From positions 62,001 to 126,000 of the forward strand of contig CAYWRM010000004.1 of assembly GCA_964460905.1 (NCBI GenBank): a stretch of 64,000 nucleotides of DNA, read 5' to 3'. Under the pieces are notes generated by a model that worked only from the letters and a program-made list of their open reading frames with translations, ran no database searches and was not told where the DNA came from. This DNA comes from GCA-002708315 sp964460905. GTDB lineage: Bacteria; Bacteroidota; Bacteroidia; Bacteroidales; F082. Each line of letters opens with the position of its first letter. Within the stretch, counting starts at the first letter, position 1. The translations under genes and the position numbers were made by a program. Below, one piece after another: positions 34,623-43,240 of this stretch.

Positions 34623-34722
34623 NNNNNNNNNNNNNNNNNNNNNNNNNNNNNNNNNNNNNNNNNNNNNNNNNNNNNNNNNNNNNNNNNNNNNNNNNNNNNN
34701 NNNNNNNNNNNNNNNNNNNNNN
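34623..34722. other. assembly gap (100 N)
   Basis: Exactly 100 N, the conventional length for a gap of unknown size. The true distance between the GMC gene and the LruC gene is not known and sequence or genes may be missing. Confidence 0.99.
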
Positions 34723-34741
34723 GAAATTTAAAAATTATATT

Positions 34742-36898
34742 ATGAAACAACTAATTTATTTATTCGGAATTATTCTTCTAGTAACTGTTACTTTTTCCTC
34801 TTGTAAAAAGAATACTTCAGATCCAAATGGGGATGAAACAGTTAAAACTATGGATGACTTAGTGATAAGTGACAATTTTGACTGGAAAACTACTAAAACA
34901 ATAGATGTTAGTATCACATTGCCTGAAAATAATTACAACCAAATAGTTAAAATATTTTCCCTTGATGGGTCAGAACTATTTTATGTTGGGTATGCTAATA
35001 ATTACAATATACTAAATACCCGAATAACTATGCCCACAAGCAAGACTGTTGTAATGGTTGTTTATGGGTTCGATCAGACTTACGATCCAATTTTGGTAGA
35101 TGCTGAATCTGATATTATTGCTAATTTCAATGGGTTAAAATCCTCACGTGATTGTGATCTTTCGGGATTGGTAACTTATGAAAGAAGTGAGTGGGGTTCA
35201 GATGGAAGTGGAACTCCAGGAGATATAAGGGATCTTCGTTTTTTGGATGTTTTCACTAGTGGCCTAACGGTTGGTGATACTTATACACTGCATTTTGATG
35301 GTGCAACTAATATTGAAACTTATTTAAGTAAGGGTGGCGGAAAAGATGAAGTACTTACCGAATCAAAGACAAATCCACCTGCAAAAGAAGGAGGGAGTTG
35401 GGCATCTGAGATTGTTACTTGTATGATGAATGTACATTTTGATGATAAAGGTTATATTGGTGCTAGTGAAAAGGAATGGAAGTTAAAAGATCTTGTTTTT
35501 AGTTCGGGGCTTTTCGAGGATGTTACGGTACAGGATTTCCTTGATATGGCTAATACAGCTCTTGGAGATGGCGGTATGAACGGCCACTCGAAAAGTGATT
35601 ATAAGAATCATGCTAAATTAGTAAACCAAAGCTTCTCTGGAAATAAATCTGGAGGCGGAGAGACTTACTTAACCTGTCCTGGCGGCGGCGGCGGAGATGA
35701 TTGTGGTTGTGATGGTGGTATTTTTAGCCTCACAATGCGTTATACCGGAGCATCTAGCGCTCAAATTATAGTTCAAGAAAAGAAGGATGATGTTGTTATT
35801 TATACAGGTACAGTTAGTCCTAATGGAGAGTTTACAGTTACAGGTGGATCAAAAAAAGATGGCAGATTTGACAATACGATTTATTTTTATGTTGATGGAG
35901 TTGAAAATGCGGAGATGCATGTTAGTTGTTCAGTTGACTTATTAACAGGAGATGTTTATGGTGATTTCATATTAATTGCTGGTATAAGCAAGAATAATCT
36001 CCCTCTCTGTGAAGGTGATCCTATACCACCGGTAGATCCGCCAGCACCACCTTCAGAACCACCAGGTTCAACTAACGTTAATCTTGATGGTTGTCTTGCA
36101 TATGAGGATCTATGGCCTGGAAAAGGTGATTATGATTTTAACGATTTGGTTATTGATTATGACTTTACAGTTTCTAAAGATGAACAGGATCGAGTGTTAG
36201 ATATAACTGGCGTATTTACAGTTTATGCTTTTGGAGCTTCGTTTCACAATGGATTTGGTTTCATGTTACCTAATGTCGCTCAGGATCAGGTTATTAGTGT
36301 AAGTGGATATAATATTCAATCGGGTAGCATCTTTAATTTAGCCTTAAATGGTTTGGAAGTTAATACTTCGCCAGCAACAGTTATTGTATATGATGATTCT
36401 TATCGTATTCTTACTCATCCTGGACAAGGAATAGGTGTGAATACAGAAGAGTCTGCGCCTTATGTTGAACCTCAATCTGTAACAATTCATATGGTATTTT
36501 ATGAAAATGGAGCCTTTGCTTCAGGAGGTCCAATAACTTATGATGATTTAGATATTGGTAACTTTAACCCATTTATTATTGTTAATCAAGATAGAGGTGT
36601 TGAAGTTCATCTAAGAAATTTTGCGCCAACAACTCTTGCCGATCCAACTCTTTTTGGAACGTTTCACGATGATAGTGATCCTGATCTGGGGCGATATTAT
36701 GTAACTTCAAATAATTTGATTTGGGGGATTAATATTCCTGTTGTTTTTGATTACCCACAGGAAAAGAAGGAAGTTGTAGCAGCATATAATCATTTTGCTG
36801 CATGGGCTGAAAGTAGTGGTTTGGATTATGATGATTGGTATGAAGACATACCGGGTTATAGAACTGAAAATTTGATTTATACTATACAATCAAAATAG
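34742..36898 (+). CDS. LruC-domain lipoprotein (copy 1)
   Basis: A 718-residue surface lipoprotein starting at ATG 34742, 19 bases after the gap. The signal peptide ends FSSC (about Cys 21). After a mixed N-terminal region there is a Gly-rich Cys segment (TCPGGGGGDDCGCDGG, ~315-330), a proline-rich spacer (PPVDPPAPPSEPPG) and the LruC/DUF4842 domain (~450-700) opening with AYEDLWPGKGDYDFNDLV, an acidic, calcium-site-like motif. The domain has no known enzymatic role. It is paralogous to the gene at 59574-61616. A strong terminator follows. Confidence 0.88.
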   Translation: MKQLIYLFGIILLVTVTFSSCKKNTSDPNGDETVKTMDDLVISDNFDWKTTKTIDVSITLPENNYNQIVKIFSLDGSELFYVGYANNYNILNTRITMPTSKTVVMVVYGFDQTYDPILVDAESDIIANFNGLKSSRDCDLSGLVTYERSEWGSDGSGTPGDIRDLRFLDVFTSGLTVGDTYTLHFDGATNIETYLSKGGGKDEVLTESKTNPPAKEGGSWASEIVTCMMNVHFDDKGYIGASEKEWKLKDLVFSSGLFEDVTVQDFLDMANTALGDGGMNGHSKSDYKNHAKLVNQSFSGNKSGGGETYLTCPGGGGGDDCGCDGGIFSLTMRYTGASSAQIIVQEKKDDVVIYTGTVSPNGEFTVTGGSKKDGRFDNTIYFYVDGVENAEMHVSCSVDLLTGDVYGDFILIAGISKNNLPLCEGDPIPPVDPPAPPSEPPGSTNVNLDGCLAYEDLWPGKGDYDFNDLVIDYDFTVSKDEQDRVLDITGVFTVYAFGASFHNGFGFMLPNVAQDQVISVSGYNIQSGSIFNLALNGLEVNTSPATVIVYDDSYRILTHPGQGIGVNTEESAPYVEPQSVTIHMVFYENGAFASGGPITYDDLDIGNFNPFIIVNQDRGVEVHLRNFAPTTLADPTLFGTFHDDSDPDLGRYYVTSNNLIWGINIPVVFDYPQEKKEVVAAYNHFAAWAESSGLDYDDWYEDIPGYRTENLIYTIQSK

Positions 36899-36917
36899 AA
36901 TTAATTAACTAAATTTT

Positions 36918-36956
36918 AAGAGGCTGTCCATTACTTTTTGGACAGCCTCTTTTTTT
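36918..36956 (+). terminator. rho-independent terminator after LruC copy 1
   Basis: AAGAGGCTGTCC pairs perfectly with GGACAGCCTCTT (12 bp) around a 10-base loop, followed by a T run. It lies between convergent genes and may also serve gdhA. Confidence 0.9.
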
Positions 36957-36993
36957 ATACTAGTGATTTTGATATTATAATGCGGTTTATTAA

Positions 36994-38343
36994 CTAAACA
37001 ACACCTTGCGCCATCATCGAATCGGCAACTTTTACAAAACCACCAATGTTTGCACCTTTAACGTAGTCGATGTAATCACCATCTTTACCCCAAAGAACAC
37101 ATGTTGAATGGATATCTTTCATAATTTGATGTAGTTTTTCATTAACTTCTTCGCGTGTCCAGTTAAAACGCATTGAGTTTTGACTCATTTCAAGTCCTGA
37201 AACAGCAACACCACCTGCATTAGCAGCTTTACCTAATCCATAAAGGATTTTGGCTTCTTGATATACAGCTATAGCTTCAGGAACTGAAGGCATATTAGCA
37301 CCTTCACATACTACGAAACAACCATTATCGATAAGAGCTTTTGCTTCTTCTTCGTTAACTTCGTTTTGAGTAGCACATGGCAAAGCAACATCACACTTAA
37401 CACCCCATGGACGTTTTCCTGGGAAGTATTCAGCACCATATTTGTCAGCGTATTCTTTAATACGTCCACGTCTTACGTTTTTAAGATCCATGATATATGC
37501 TAATTTTTCGGCATTAATTCCTTCAGGATCATAAATGTATCCTGATGAATCAGAAAGTGTAACAACTTTAGCACCAAATTCAGTAGCTTTTTCAGTTGCA
37601 TATTGAGCAACGTTACCTGAACCTGAAATTGTACATACTTTACCTTTCATACTGTCGCCACGTGTTTTAAGCATTTCTTCTGCAAAATAAACAGTACCGT
37701 AACCTGTAGCTTCAGGACGAATTAATGAACCACCCCATTCAATACCTTTGCCGGTAAGAACGCCAACAAATTCATTTCTTAATCTTTTATATTGTCCGAA
37801 AAGGAAACCAATTTCACGACCACCTACTCCAATATCACCGGCAGGAATATCAGTGTTTGGACCAATGTGACGGAAAAGTTCACTCATAAAGCTTTGAGTA
37901 AAACGCATAACCTCATTGTCTGATTTACCTTTAGGATCAAAATCAGAACCACCTTTACCACCACCCATTGGAAGAGTAGTTAGTGAGTTTTTAAATACCT
38001 GTTCAAAAGCAAGGAATTTAAGAACACCAAGGTTTACAGTTGGGTGAAAGCGTAATCCACCTTTGTAAGGTCCAATGGCGCTGTTCATTTCAATACGGAA
38101 ACCACGGTTTACCTGTACATCACCTTTGTCGTCCAACCAAGGAACACGAAACATAATTACTCTTTCAGGTTCAACTATTCTGTCAAGAATTTTTGCTTCC
38201 TGATATTGAGGATTTTCTTCGATAAAAGGGATAACGGTTTCAACTACTTCGTGAACTGCCTGATGGAATTCAACTTCACTAGGATTCTTAGCAATAACTT
38301 TAGCCATAAAGTCATTTACCTTTTGTTCATACATGTTTGACAT
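36994..38343 (-). CDS. gdhA: NADP-type glutamate dehydrogenase
   Basis: A 449-residue hexameric-type glutamate dehydrogenase, which links 2-oxoglutarate and ammonia to glutamate. Landmarks are GPYKGGLRFHPTVNLG, the catalytic-lysine region LPMGGGKGGSDFDPKGKSD, PAGDIGVGGREIGFLFGQYKR and TGYGTVYFAEEM, and a Rossmann motif in CTISGSGNVAQYATEKA. Length and sequence match the NADP-dependent assimilatory class common in Bacteroidota; coenzyme choice was not proven from the sequence. Single gene on the minus strand. Confidence 0.96.
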   Translation of the reverse strand: MSNMYEQKVNDFMAKVIAKNPSEVEFHQAVHEVVETVIPFIEENPQYQEAKILDRIVEPERVIMFRVPWLDDKGDVQVNRGFRIEMNSAIGPYKGGLRFHPTVNLGVLKFLAFEQVFKNSLTTLPMGGGKGGSDFDPKGKSDNEVMRFTQSFMSELFRHIGPNTDIPAGDIGVGGREIGFLFGQYKRLRNEFVGVLTGKGIEWGGSLIRPEATGYGTVYFAEEMLKTRGDSMKGKVCTISGSGNVAQYATEKATEFGAKVVTLSDSSGYIYDPEGINAEKLAYIMDLKNVRRGRIKEYADKYGAEYFPGKRPWGVKCDVALPCATQNEVNEEEAKALIDNGCFVVCEGANMPSVPEAIAVYQEAKILYGLGKAANAGGVAVSGLEMSQNSMRFNWTREEVNEKLHQIMKDIHSTCVLWGKDGDYIDYVKGANIGGFVKVADSMMAQGVV

Positions 38344-38569
38344 TTTTTATATGTTTTAGATTAAGAAATTAAAAATTATTGTGATTCAATATTACCACTA
38401 ATAATACTACAAAAACAGTTTAAGTATGCCAATTGAGGGTATCCCGTATTAAATTAAGTAAAACACGTAGAGAGGGGTTGTAGGTTTGAGGTTTTTTGTC
38501 TTATACGCCCTCTTGCCATTTCAGGTTATGGGTTTTTATTAAAATATTCGTTTATAAAATTACAGGAAG

Positions 38570-40426
38570 TTATTTAGAAATAGGTTCAAAAAGTTCAATG
38601 TTAATATCATCAATATAAAATGTCTTTTTACCTTTATTCCAGATGTGAATCTTTAATTCATCATTTTTTGACCTGACCTCAGGTGTTAAGTAGTCTAGCT
38701 TAATTTTATTCCACTTACCCGGTTTTATTTCACCGTTTTTTCTTAACATATTCAAATCTATTGATTTGTATTGATAGCCTTTTCCTTTATGTAAAAAAGT
38801 TGTAGAAAGTATAACAGAGCTATTCATAAAATTCTCATCTATATATACATACATATTAATCCTTACCCATGCATGATCAAATGTAGTTAAGTCCTTGTAA
38901 GGTGTTTTTAATAGTGAATAAAACTCAATAGTGCTATCAATTTTAAAGGAAAGCTTACCATTATGTAAAACGGAATCACTATAACACTTTGGGTTCTCTG
39001 TAATCTGTTCAAAATCAAAAGATTTTAAAGATGTTTTTTTGTATTGTTTTTCATTTTGGAAACTATCCATTTTAGATCTGTCAATCAAGCATAATTCAGA
39101 TTTTTTGTAATAATCTACGTCAGTTTTACCAAATGAATTTACATAATACTCATAGGTCATTCGATCAGTACTCAAAATGGAATGTCGTAATTGCCATGCC
39201 TGAAACAGATTAAGCGTAATCAACAAAACAAGAATTATAGAAATAGAAATTTTAATTAACATTGACTTTCGATATGCATTTTGGATGAAATATCCTAAAG
39301 GAATACTCATTAATGCATAGGATTGCACAAAAGCTCTGTGACCAAGACCACCTGCATACCACCAGCACGACCAACTGGAAACTATATATAAGTTTATTAT
39401 GAAGAATAATAGGATTGGAATAAATATTTTAATGTTGGCTTTGTATAAATAATAGAACCCTATGATTGCAAATAGCATTAATGGAGTATAAATCAGCCAA
39501 CCATTCCGAAAGCTAGTTAGTACTTTTAATGTGTAAGGATCAAGAAATTCAAATCCTTCACCGGGGTTTATATAGGAAAAGTATATAAAGCTACCACTGT
39601 TTATTTTCCAATATATCATTTGTATTGATGCAACGAAAAACATGATCAGCACAAACCACATTATCTGGCGCCAGTTTGATTTGAACAATGCTACTTTTTT
39701 TTCTAAGCTTTCTTTATTATAAACATTCCACAGCAGGGGTATAATTATGGCAATTATCTCAGTTGGTCTGGCCAAAGCCATCGAACTTATAACAAATGAT
39801 AGATATATTAAATACTTTGTCTTATAGTTATCGTGCCATCGTATGGTTAACCAGAGTACTAATGCATACATTGTGAACAAATAACTATGAGGCATTTCTG
39901 CAGAAGTAGTACTATAAGCATAATAGTTTGTCCCCAAAAAGATCAATACCAATACAATTGAGGTTATAGCATCTGTAAAGAACCTTAGTAAGACTTTACG
40001 TAATATAAGCAACCCCAAAAAAGCAAAAAGAGTACTATTTATTATTAAAGCCCACTGATATGGTTCGGAGAATCCATCTGCGGGATAATCAGTAAATAAA
40101 GCAATAACATGTGCTACAAAAAACCCGGGACTATAATAAACCGCCATTCCCATGCTGTACTTCATCACCCAATTATTTACCGGACTTATAGTTGCCTGGT
40201 AAAACCCTGATGTTAAGTTATACTGAGAAATTAATTGATCCAATATTTCTTTATGCTGAAGCCCTAAGTCGTTGTAAATAAACGTAAAAGGAAGGTATAG
40301 GTAATAGCCAAACACATCGTAAATTAATGGGTTGGGAGTTAAGTGTATCCATCTGGCGTAAATATTAACAACATAAATGAGCAACAATATAAACAGCGAT
40401 ATTTTACCTTTTTGATAGTTTTTCAT
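38570..40426 (-). CDS. GT-C-like polytopic membrane protein with C-terminal beta-sandwich domain
   Basis: A 618-residue protein with about ten membrane helices in the first ~420 residues and a soluble C-terminal domain. The first extracytoplasmic loop (TPNPLIYDVFGYYLYLPFTF) carries an acidic residue where GT-C glycosyltransferases have their catalytic Asp; KYSMGMAVYYSPGFF and SSWSCWWYAGGLGHRAFVQ recur in the paralogue at 46387. The C-terminal domain (~470-618), ending IHIWNKGKKTFYIDDINIEL, resembles carbohydrate-binding jelly rolls and the N-terminal domain of the CotH-like protein at 43241. A lipid-linked sugar transferase acting at the envelope is the best guess. Confidence 0.75.
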   Translation of the reverse strand: MKNYQKGKISLFILLLIYVVNIYARWIHLTPNPLIYDVFGYYLYLPFTFIYNDLGLQHKEILDQLISQYNLTSGFYQATISPVNNWVMKYSMGMAVYYSPGFFVAHVIALFTDYPADGFSEPYQWALIINSTLFAFLGLLILRKVLLRFFTDAITSIVLVLIFLGTNYYAYSTTSAEMPHSYLFTMYALVLWLTIRWHDNYKTKYLIYLSFVISSMALARPTEIIAIIIPLLWNVYNKESLEKKVALFKSNWRQIMWFVLIMFFVASIQMIYWKINSGSFIYFSYINPGEGFEFLDPYTLKVLTSFRNGWLIYTPLMLFAIIGFYYLYKANIKIFIPILLFFIINLYIVSSWSCWWYAGGLGHRAFVQSYALMSIPLGYFIQNAYRKSMLIKISISIILVLLITLNLFQAWQLRHSILSTDRMTYEYYVNSFGKTDVDYYKKSELCLIDRSKMDSFQNEKQYKKTSLKSFDFEQITENPKCYSDSVLHNGKLSFKIDSTIEFYSLLKTPYKDLTTFDHAWVRINMYVYIDENFMNSSVILSTTFLHKGKGYQYKSIDLNMLRKNGEIKPGKWNKIKLDYLTPEVRSKNDELKIHIWNKGKKTFYIDDINIELFEPISK

Positions 40427-40482
40427 TTAAATCTATAACCGTATTTTTTCATTAAAATTAATCAGAAGTTAATATGTTTTTG

Positions 40483-40490
40483 CAAATGTA
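40483..40490 (-). promoter_or_regulatory. -7 promoter box (TACATTTG) of the GT-C-like gene
   Basis: An exact TAnnTTTG match on the minus strand, 56 bases before the ATG at 40426 and 11 bases downstream of an inverted-repeat arm. Confidence 0.45.
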
Positions 40491-40501
40491 TTAAATTCGA
40501 T

Positions 40502-40724
40502 TTAACCTGATTAATTCATAAAAATTTACAAATAATATATAAAGAACTGATATTGAATTTCTAATTTTATTATCCTGACAAGAAATCATTTGTCAATTTT
40601 TCCTGAAGTGCTTTTATTTTAATGCATCTACTTCGTTGCAAAACCATTGAAATAGACTACTATATCTTCAGGTTTCGACGCCTGACATCTACATCAAACT
40701 AAACGCATGAATTAATCAGGTTAA
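40502..40724. repeat. 18-bp perfect inverted repeat around a 187-bp spacer between divergent genes
   Basis: TTAACCTGATTAATTCAT (40502-40519) and its exact reverse complement (40707-40724) flank the middle of a 337-bp intergenic region. Read outward, each arm precedes a -7 box: by 11 bases on the minus side and 22 bases on the plus side. The spacer holds no open frame of note; it contains a segment ctacttcgttgcaaaacc that looks like dispersed repeat sequence. Either a paired operator or the ends of a small non-coding element. Confidence 0.7.
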
Positions 40725-40746
40725 GTTAAGAATAGCAAATATTTAA

Positions 40747-40754
40747 TAAATTTG
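40747..40754 (+). promoter_or_regulatory. -7 promoter box (TAAATTTG) of the metallophosphatase gene
   Basis: An exact TAnnTTTG match nine bases upstream of the ATG at 40764. It overlaps an in-frame TTG at 40752, ruling that codon out as start. Confidence 0.5.
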
Positions 40755-40763
40755 CTTATCGTT

Positions 40764-41627
40764 ATGAAGATATTTACATACATATTAGCAGGTAGTTTTT
40801 TGATTGTTGTATTAAACATTAATGCTCAAACTGAACAAGATACTATTAGTTATATTTTTATGGGGCATTGTTATCAATCGGGAGCACCAAATAATGTTGA
40901 TTCTCTTGTGGAAAAGCTCGATTATTCAAATTATGAGGGTGTTTGGCTAGGTGGTGATGTGTGTATTACTTCAATGTTGGATTATTCAACAGTTCAGTAT
41001 ATTGACAGTCTTTTTGATTTGGGAAATCCAGAAACACACTGGACATTGGGAAATCATGATGCCCGATTGGGTAATGAGGAATGGTATGAGGAGTTTACTA
41101 ACAGGGAAACCTATTTTGCGTATAGCAGTTATGGTATAACAAGAATTGTAATTAATACGAATTTGGTACCTACAAATTGTGAAATGATGGATGAACAGTA
41201 CGAAATTATTAGTAATGTTTGTGACACAATATCTGAGTCGAACTATTTAATTTTAATAATGCATCATGGCATATGGAGGGGTGTGCCTTCGCTTCCACCT
41301 CCGATTGTTATTGGTAATAGTGATTTGGTTTATTGGAACTCAAACTGTTATGATATAAATAGCACTTTTGTGAATTCAGTATACCCTAAATTGGTTGAAG
41401 TTAAAAATCGGGGTGTTGATGTTATTTGTGTATATGGAGATATGGGTTCACAGCAAAAAACTTTTCAAATGAACTCAGATGATGGCATAACTTTTTTGGG
41501 CTGCGGTTTACATCATAATCAACCCGATGATGCTGTTTTAATATTTAACTATATACAAGAAACAGGAATACTGGAATATAATTTTCATAACCTTGATTCG
41601 TTATATAATACCACCAGATTATTTTAA
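40764..41627 (+). CDS. secreted calcineurin-like metallophosphoesterase
   Basis: A 287-residue exported protein with a signal peptide (1-22, ending NINAQ). Metallophosphatase motifs appear in order: FMGHCYQ (variant of DxH), WLGGDVC (GDxx), TLGNHDAR (GNHD), LIMHHG and VYGDMGSQ (usually GHxH). The first and last motifs are unusual, so substrate range may be shifted. Start at ATG 40764 because of the -7 box immediately upstream. It is divergent from the GT-C-like gene with a shared inverted repeat, hinting at joint control. A phosphoester hydrolase in the periplasm or outside the cell is likely. Confidence 0.8.
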   Translation: MKIFTYILAGSFLIVVLNINAQTEQDTISYIFMGHCYQSGAPNNVDSLVEKLDYSNYEGVWLGGDVCITSMLDYSTVQYIDSLFDLGNPETHWTLGNHDARLGNEEWYEEFTNRETYFAYSSYGITRIVINTNLVPTNCEMMDEQYEIISNVCDTISESNYLILIMHHGIWRGVPSLPPPIVIGNSDLVYWNSNCYDINSTFVNSVYPKLVEVKNRGVDVICVYGDMGSQQKTFQMNSDDGITFLGCGLHHNQPDDAVLIFNYIQETGILEYNFHNLDSLYNTTRLF

Positions 41628-41662
41628 CTAATTGTAATTTTAAATATTCTGCAACAAATTTC

Positions 41663-43108
41663 CTAATAAATTATAAGTTTTCCCACCAATGTTTGTTTAC
41701 TATTATTGCCGGTAAGTTTGTAAACATATATCCCTGATAATAATGAAGATGTGCTAAATTTTGTGTTTAAGGTGCTTAGCTTATATTGTTTAACTATTGC
41801 TCCTGATAGAGTGGATATTGCCAAAGTATATTCATCTACAATATTGTTTTGTAATAGCAGCTGTCCATTATCATGCATTGGGTTTGGTGCAATAACCATA
41901 TCTTTAATGTTTGGGTCAACTATGGTCAAGTATTGATCAATTTCACCATATTTATTGATTTTTACAAATAGTATATCTTTTTTGCCATCTCCATAACTCT
42001 TAGTAGTTCCAATTATTGCGCATCCATTATCACTGGTGGCAACAACCTGTTGTCCGTAATCGGATAAAATTCCCCCAATGGTTAAGTCCCATATTTCATT
42101 TCCAACGTTATCGGTTTTTATGAGGTAAATATCAACCGAATTTTCCTGCCCAAAACTTTTTGTACTTCCAAGCAAATAAAGATCTCCTTCAGCATTTTTG
42201 TCGATAGATATACCATAGTCAAAATGTTCACCCCCATAAGTAGTATGCCAATTTTCTACACCTTCTGCATCAACCTTTGTCAACATTATATCAAAATTTC
42301 CTGCACCGTAACTTTGAGTTGAGCCTAGCAAATAATATCCATCATCTGCCTGTTCAATTGAATAACCAAAATCGTGTCCGTCTTCACCATAAGTTTTTTT
42401 CCATATTTCATTTCCAGCAGAATCAATCTTTATCAGCATTATGTCAGCATCATGGGTTTTATAGTTTGCGTGAACATCATCAAAAAAGCCATCTTTTGAA
42501 CCAATTATCATAAATGAGCCATCTTGGTTTTCTAAACCATCCATAGCATAATCATCAAAATCATAACCATAGCTATTGTTCCAAATCTCATTTCCGTTTT
42601 TGTCAGTCATTACCAAATAAATGCCTCCATAATCATCAACACCTCTGCTGTATCCAATTATTAAAAAATTACCACTAACTGATTCAATACAATTAAAGCC
42701 AAAGTCGAAAGCAGATGTTCCATATGTGTTTTCCTTTATTTTGACACCCTCATTGTCAAATAGTTGCATATAAATATTGTACGCACCGGAATTAGGCCCC
42801 CATACATTCCCAATAATTGCATAACCACCATTAAAAGGTATAACTTTCCTAACAAAATCCTGATGTTCCCAGCCATATGTTACTGTCCATTCATTTTGGT
42901 AATGCTCATTTAACTTGATTAAAAATATATCATTACTTCCAGATCCATAGCTTCTTGTATTACCAGCAAGGATATATCCACCCTCAGGAGTATGGCATAA
43001 AGAATAGCCAATATCATTTTTTTGACCACCAAATGTTAATCCCGGATTTGTTTGAGCAATTACTAAACTAGCAAATAGTGTAAGTAATATTGATGCTACA
43101 AATCTCAT
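41663..43108 (-). CDS. type IX secreted protein with propeller-like repeats
   Basis: A 481-residue secreted protein. A signal peptide (1-18, ending VIAQ) is followed by seven or so ~50-residue repeats built on GG...DIGYSL....DGGYILAG.T.SYG.G..DI.LIK....GNEIW, consistent with a beta-propeller. The C-terminal ~80 residues (VIAPNPMHDNGQLLLQ through GIYVYKLTGNNSKQTLVGKLIIY) are a type A type IX sorting domain, so the protein should cross the outer membrane through that system and be attached to the surface. No enzymatic motif was seen. Confidence 0.85.
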   Translation of the reverse strand: MRFVASILLTLFASLVIAQTNPGLTFGGQKNDIGYSLCHTPEGGYILAGNTRSYGSGSNDIFLIKLNEHYQNEWTVTYGWEHQDFVRKVIPFNGGYAIIGNVWGPNSGAYNIYMQLFDNEGVKIKENTYGTSAFDFGFNCIESVSGNFLIIGYSRGVDDYGGIYLVMTDKNGNEIWNNSYGYDFDDYAMDGLENQDGSFMIIGSKDGFFDDVHANYKTHDADIMLIKIDSAGNEIWKKTYGEDGHDFGYSIEQADDGYYLLGSTQSYGAGNFDIMLTKVDAEGVENWHTTYGGEHFDYGISIDKNAEGDLYLLGSTKSFGQENSVDIYLIKTDNVGNEIWDLTIGGILSDYGQQVVATSDNGCAIIGTTKSYGDGKKDILFVKINKYGEIDQYLTIVDPNIKDMVIAPNPMHDNGQLLLQNNIVDEYTLAISTLSGAIVKQYKLSTLNTKFSTSSLLSGIYVYKLTGNNSKQTLVGKLIIY

Positions 43109-43202
43109 AAATAATTTTCTGAATTTTATTCTATATCGATAACTAACGCTATTAGTTATTCCAAACTTTAGTTACTTTTAGTACAATATAGTTACAAAAC
43201 CA

Positions 43203-43210
43203 TATCTTTG
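43203..43210 (+). promoter_or_regulatory. -7 promoter box (TATCTTTG) of the CotH-like gene
   Basis: An exact TAnnTTTG match 30 bases before the proposed TTG start at 43241. Confidence 0.5.
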
Positions 43211-43240
43211 CAAAAGATGCTAAATTAGTAATTATCCTTA

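Noticed and set aside
34616..34741. Frame of the LruC gene extended upstream across the N run
   Set aside because: The extension consists of N and has no meaning; the lipoprotein signal starts at ATG 34742.
35682..35697. GGC repeat in LruC copy 1 as a phase-variable tract
   Set aside because: It is a triplet repeat encoding a Gly run, so length change keeps the frame.
40520..40706. Insertion sequence between the inverted-repeat arms
   Set aside because: Only 187 bases with no open frame; at most a non-autonomous element.
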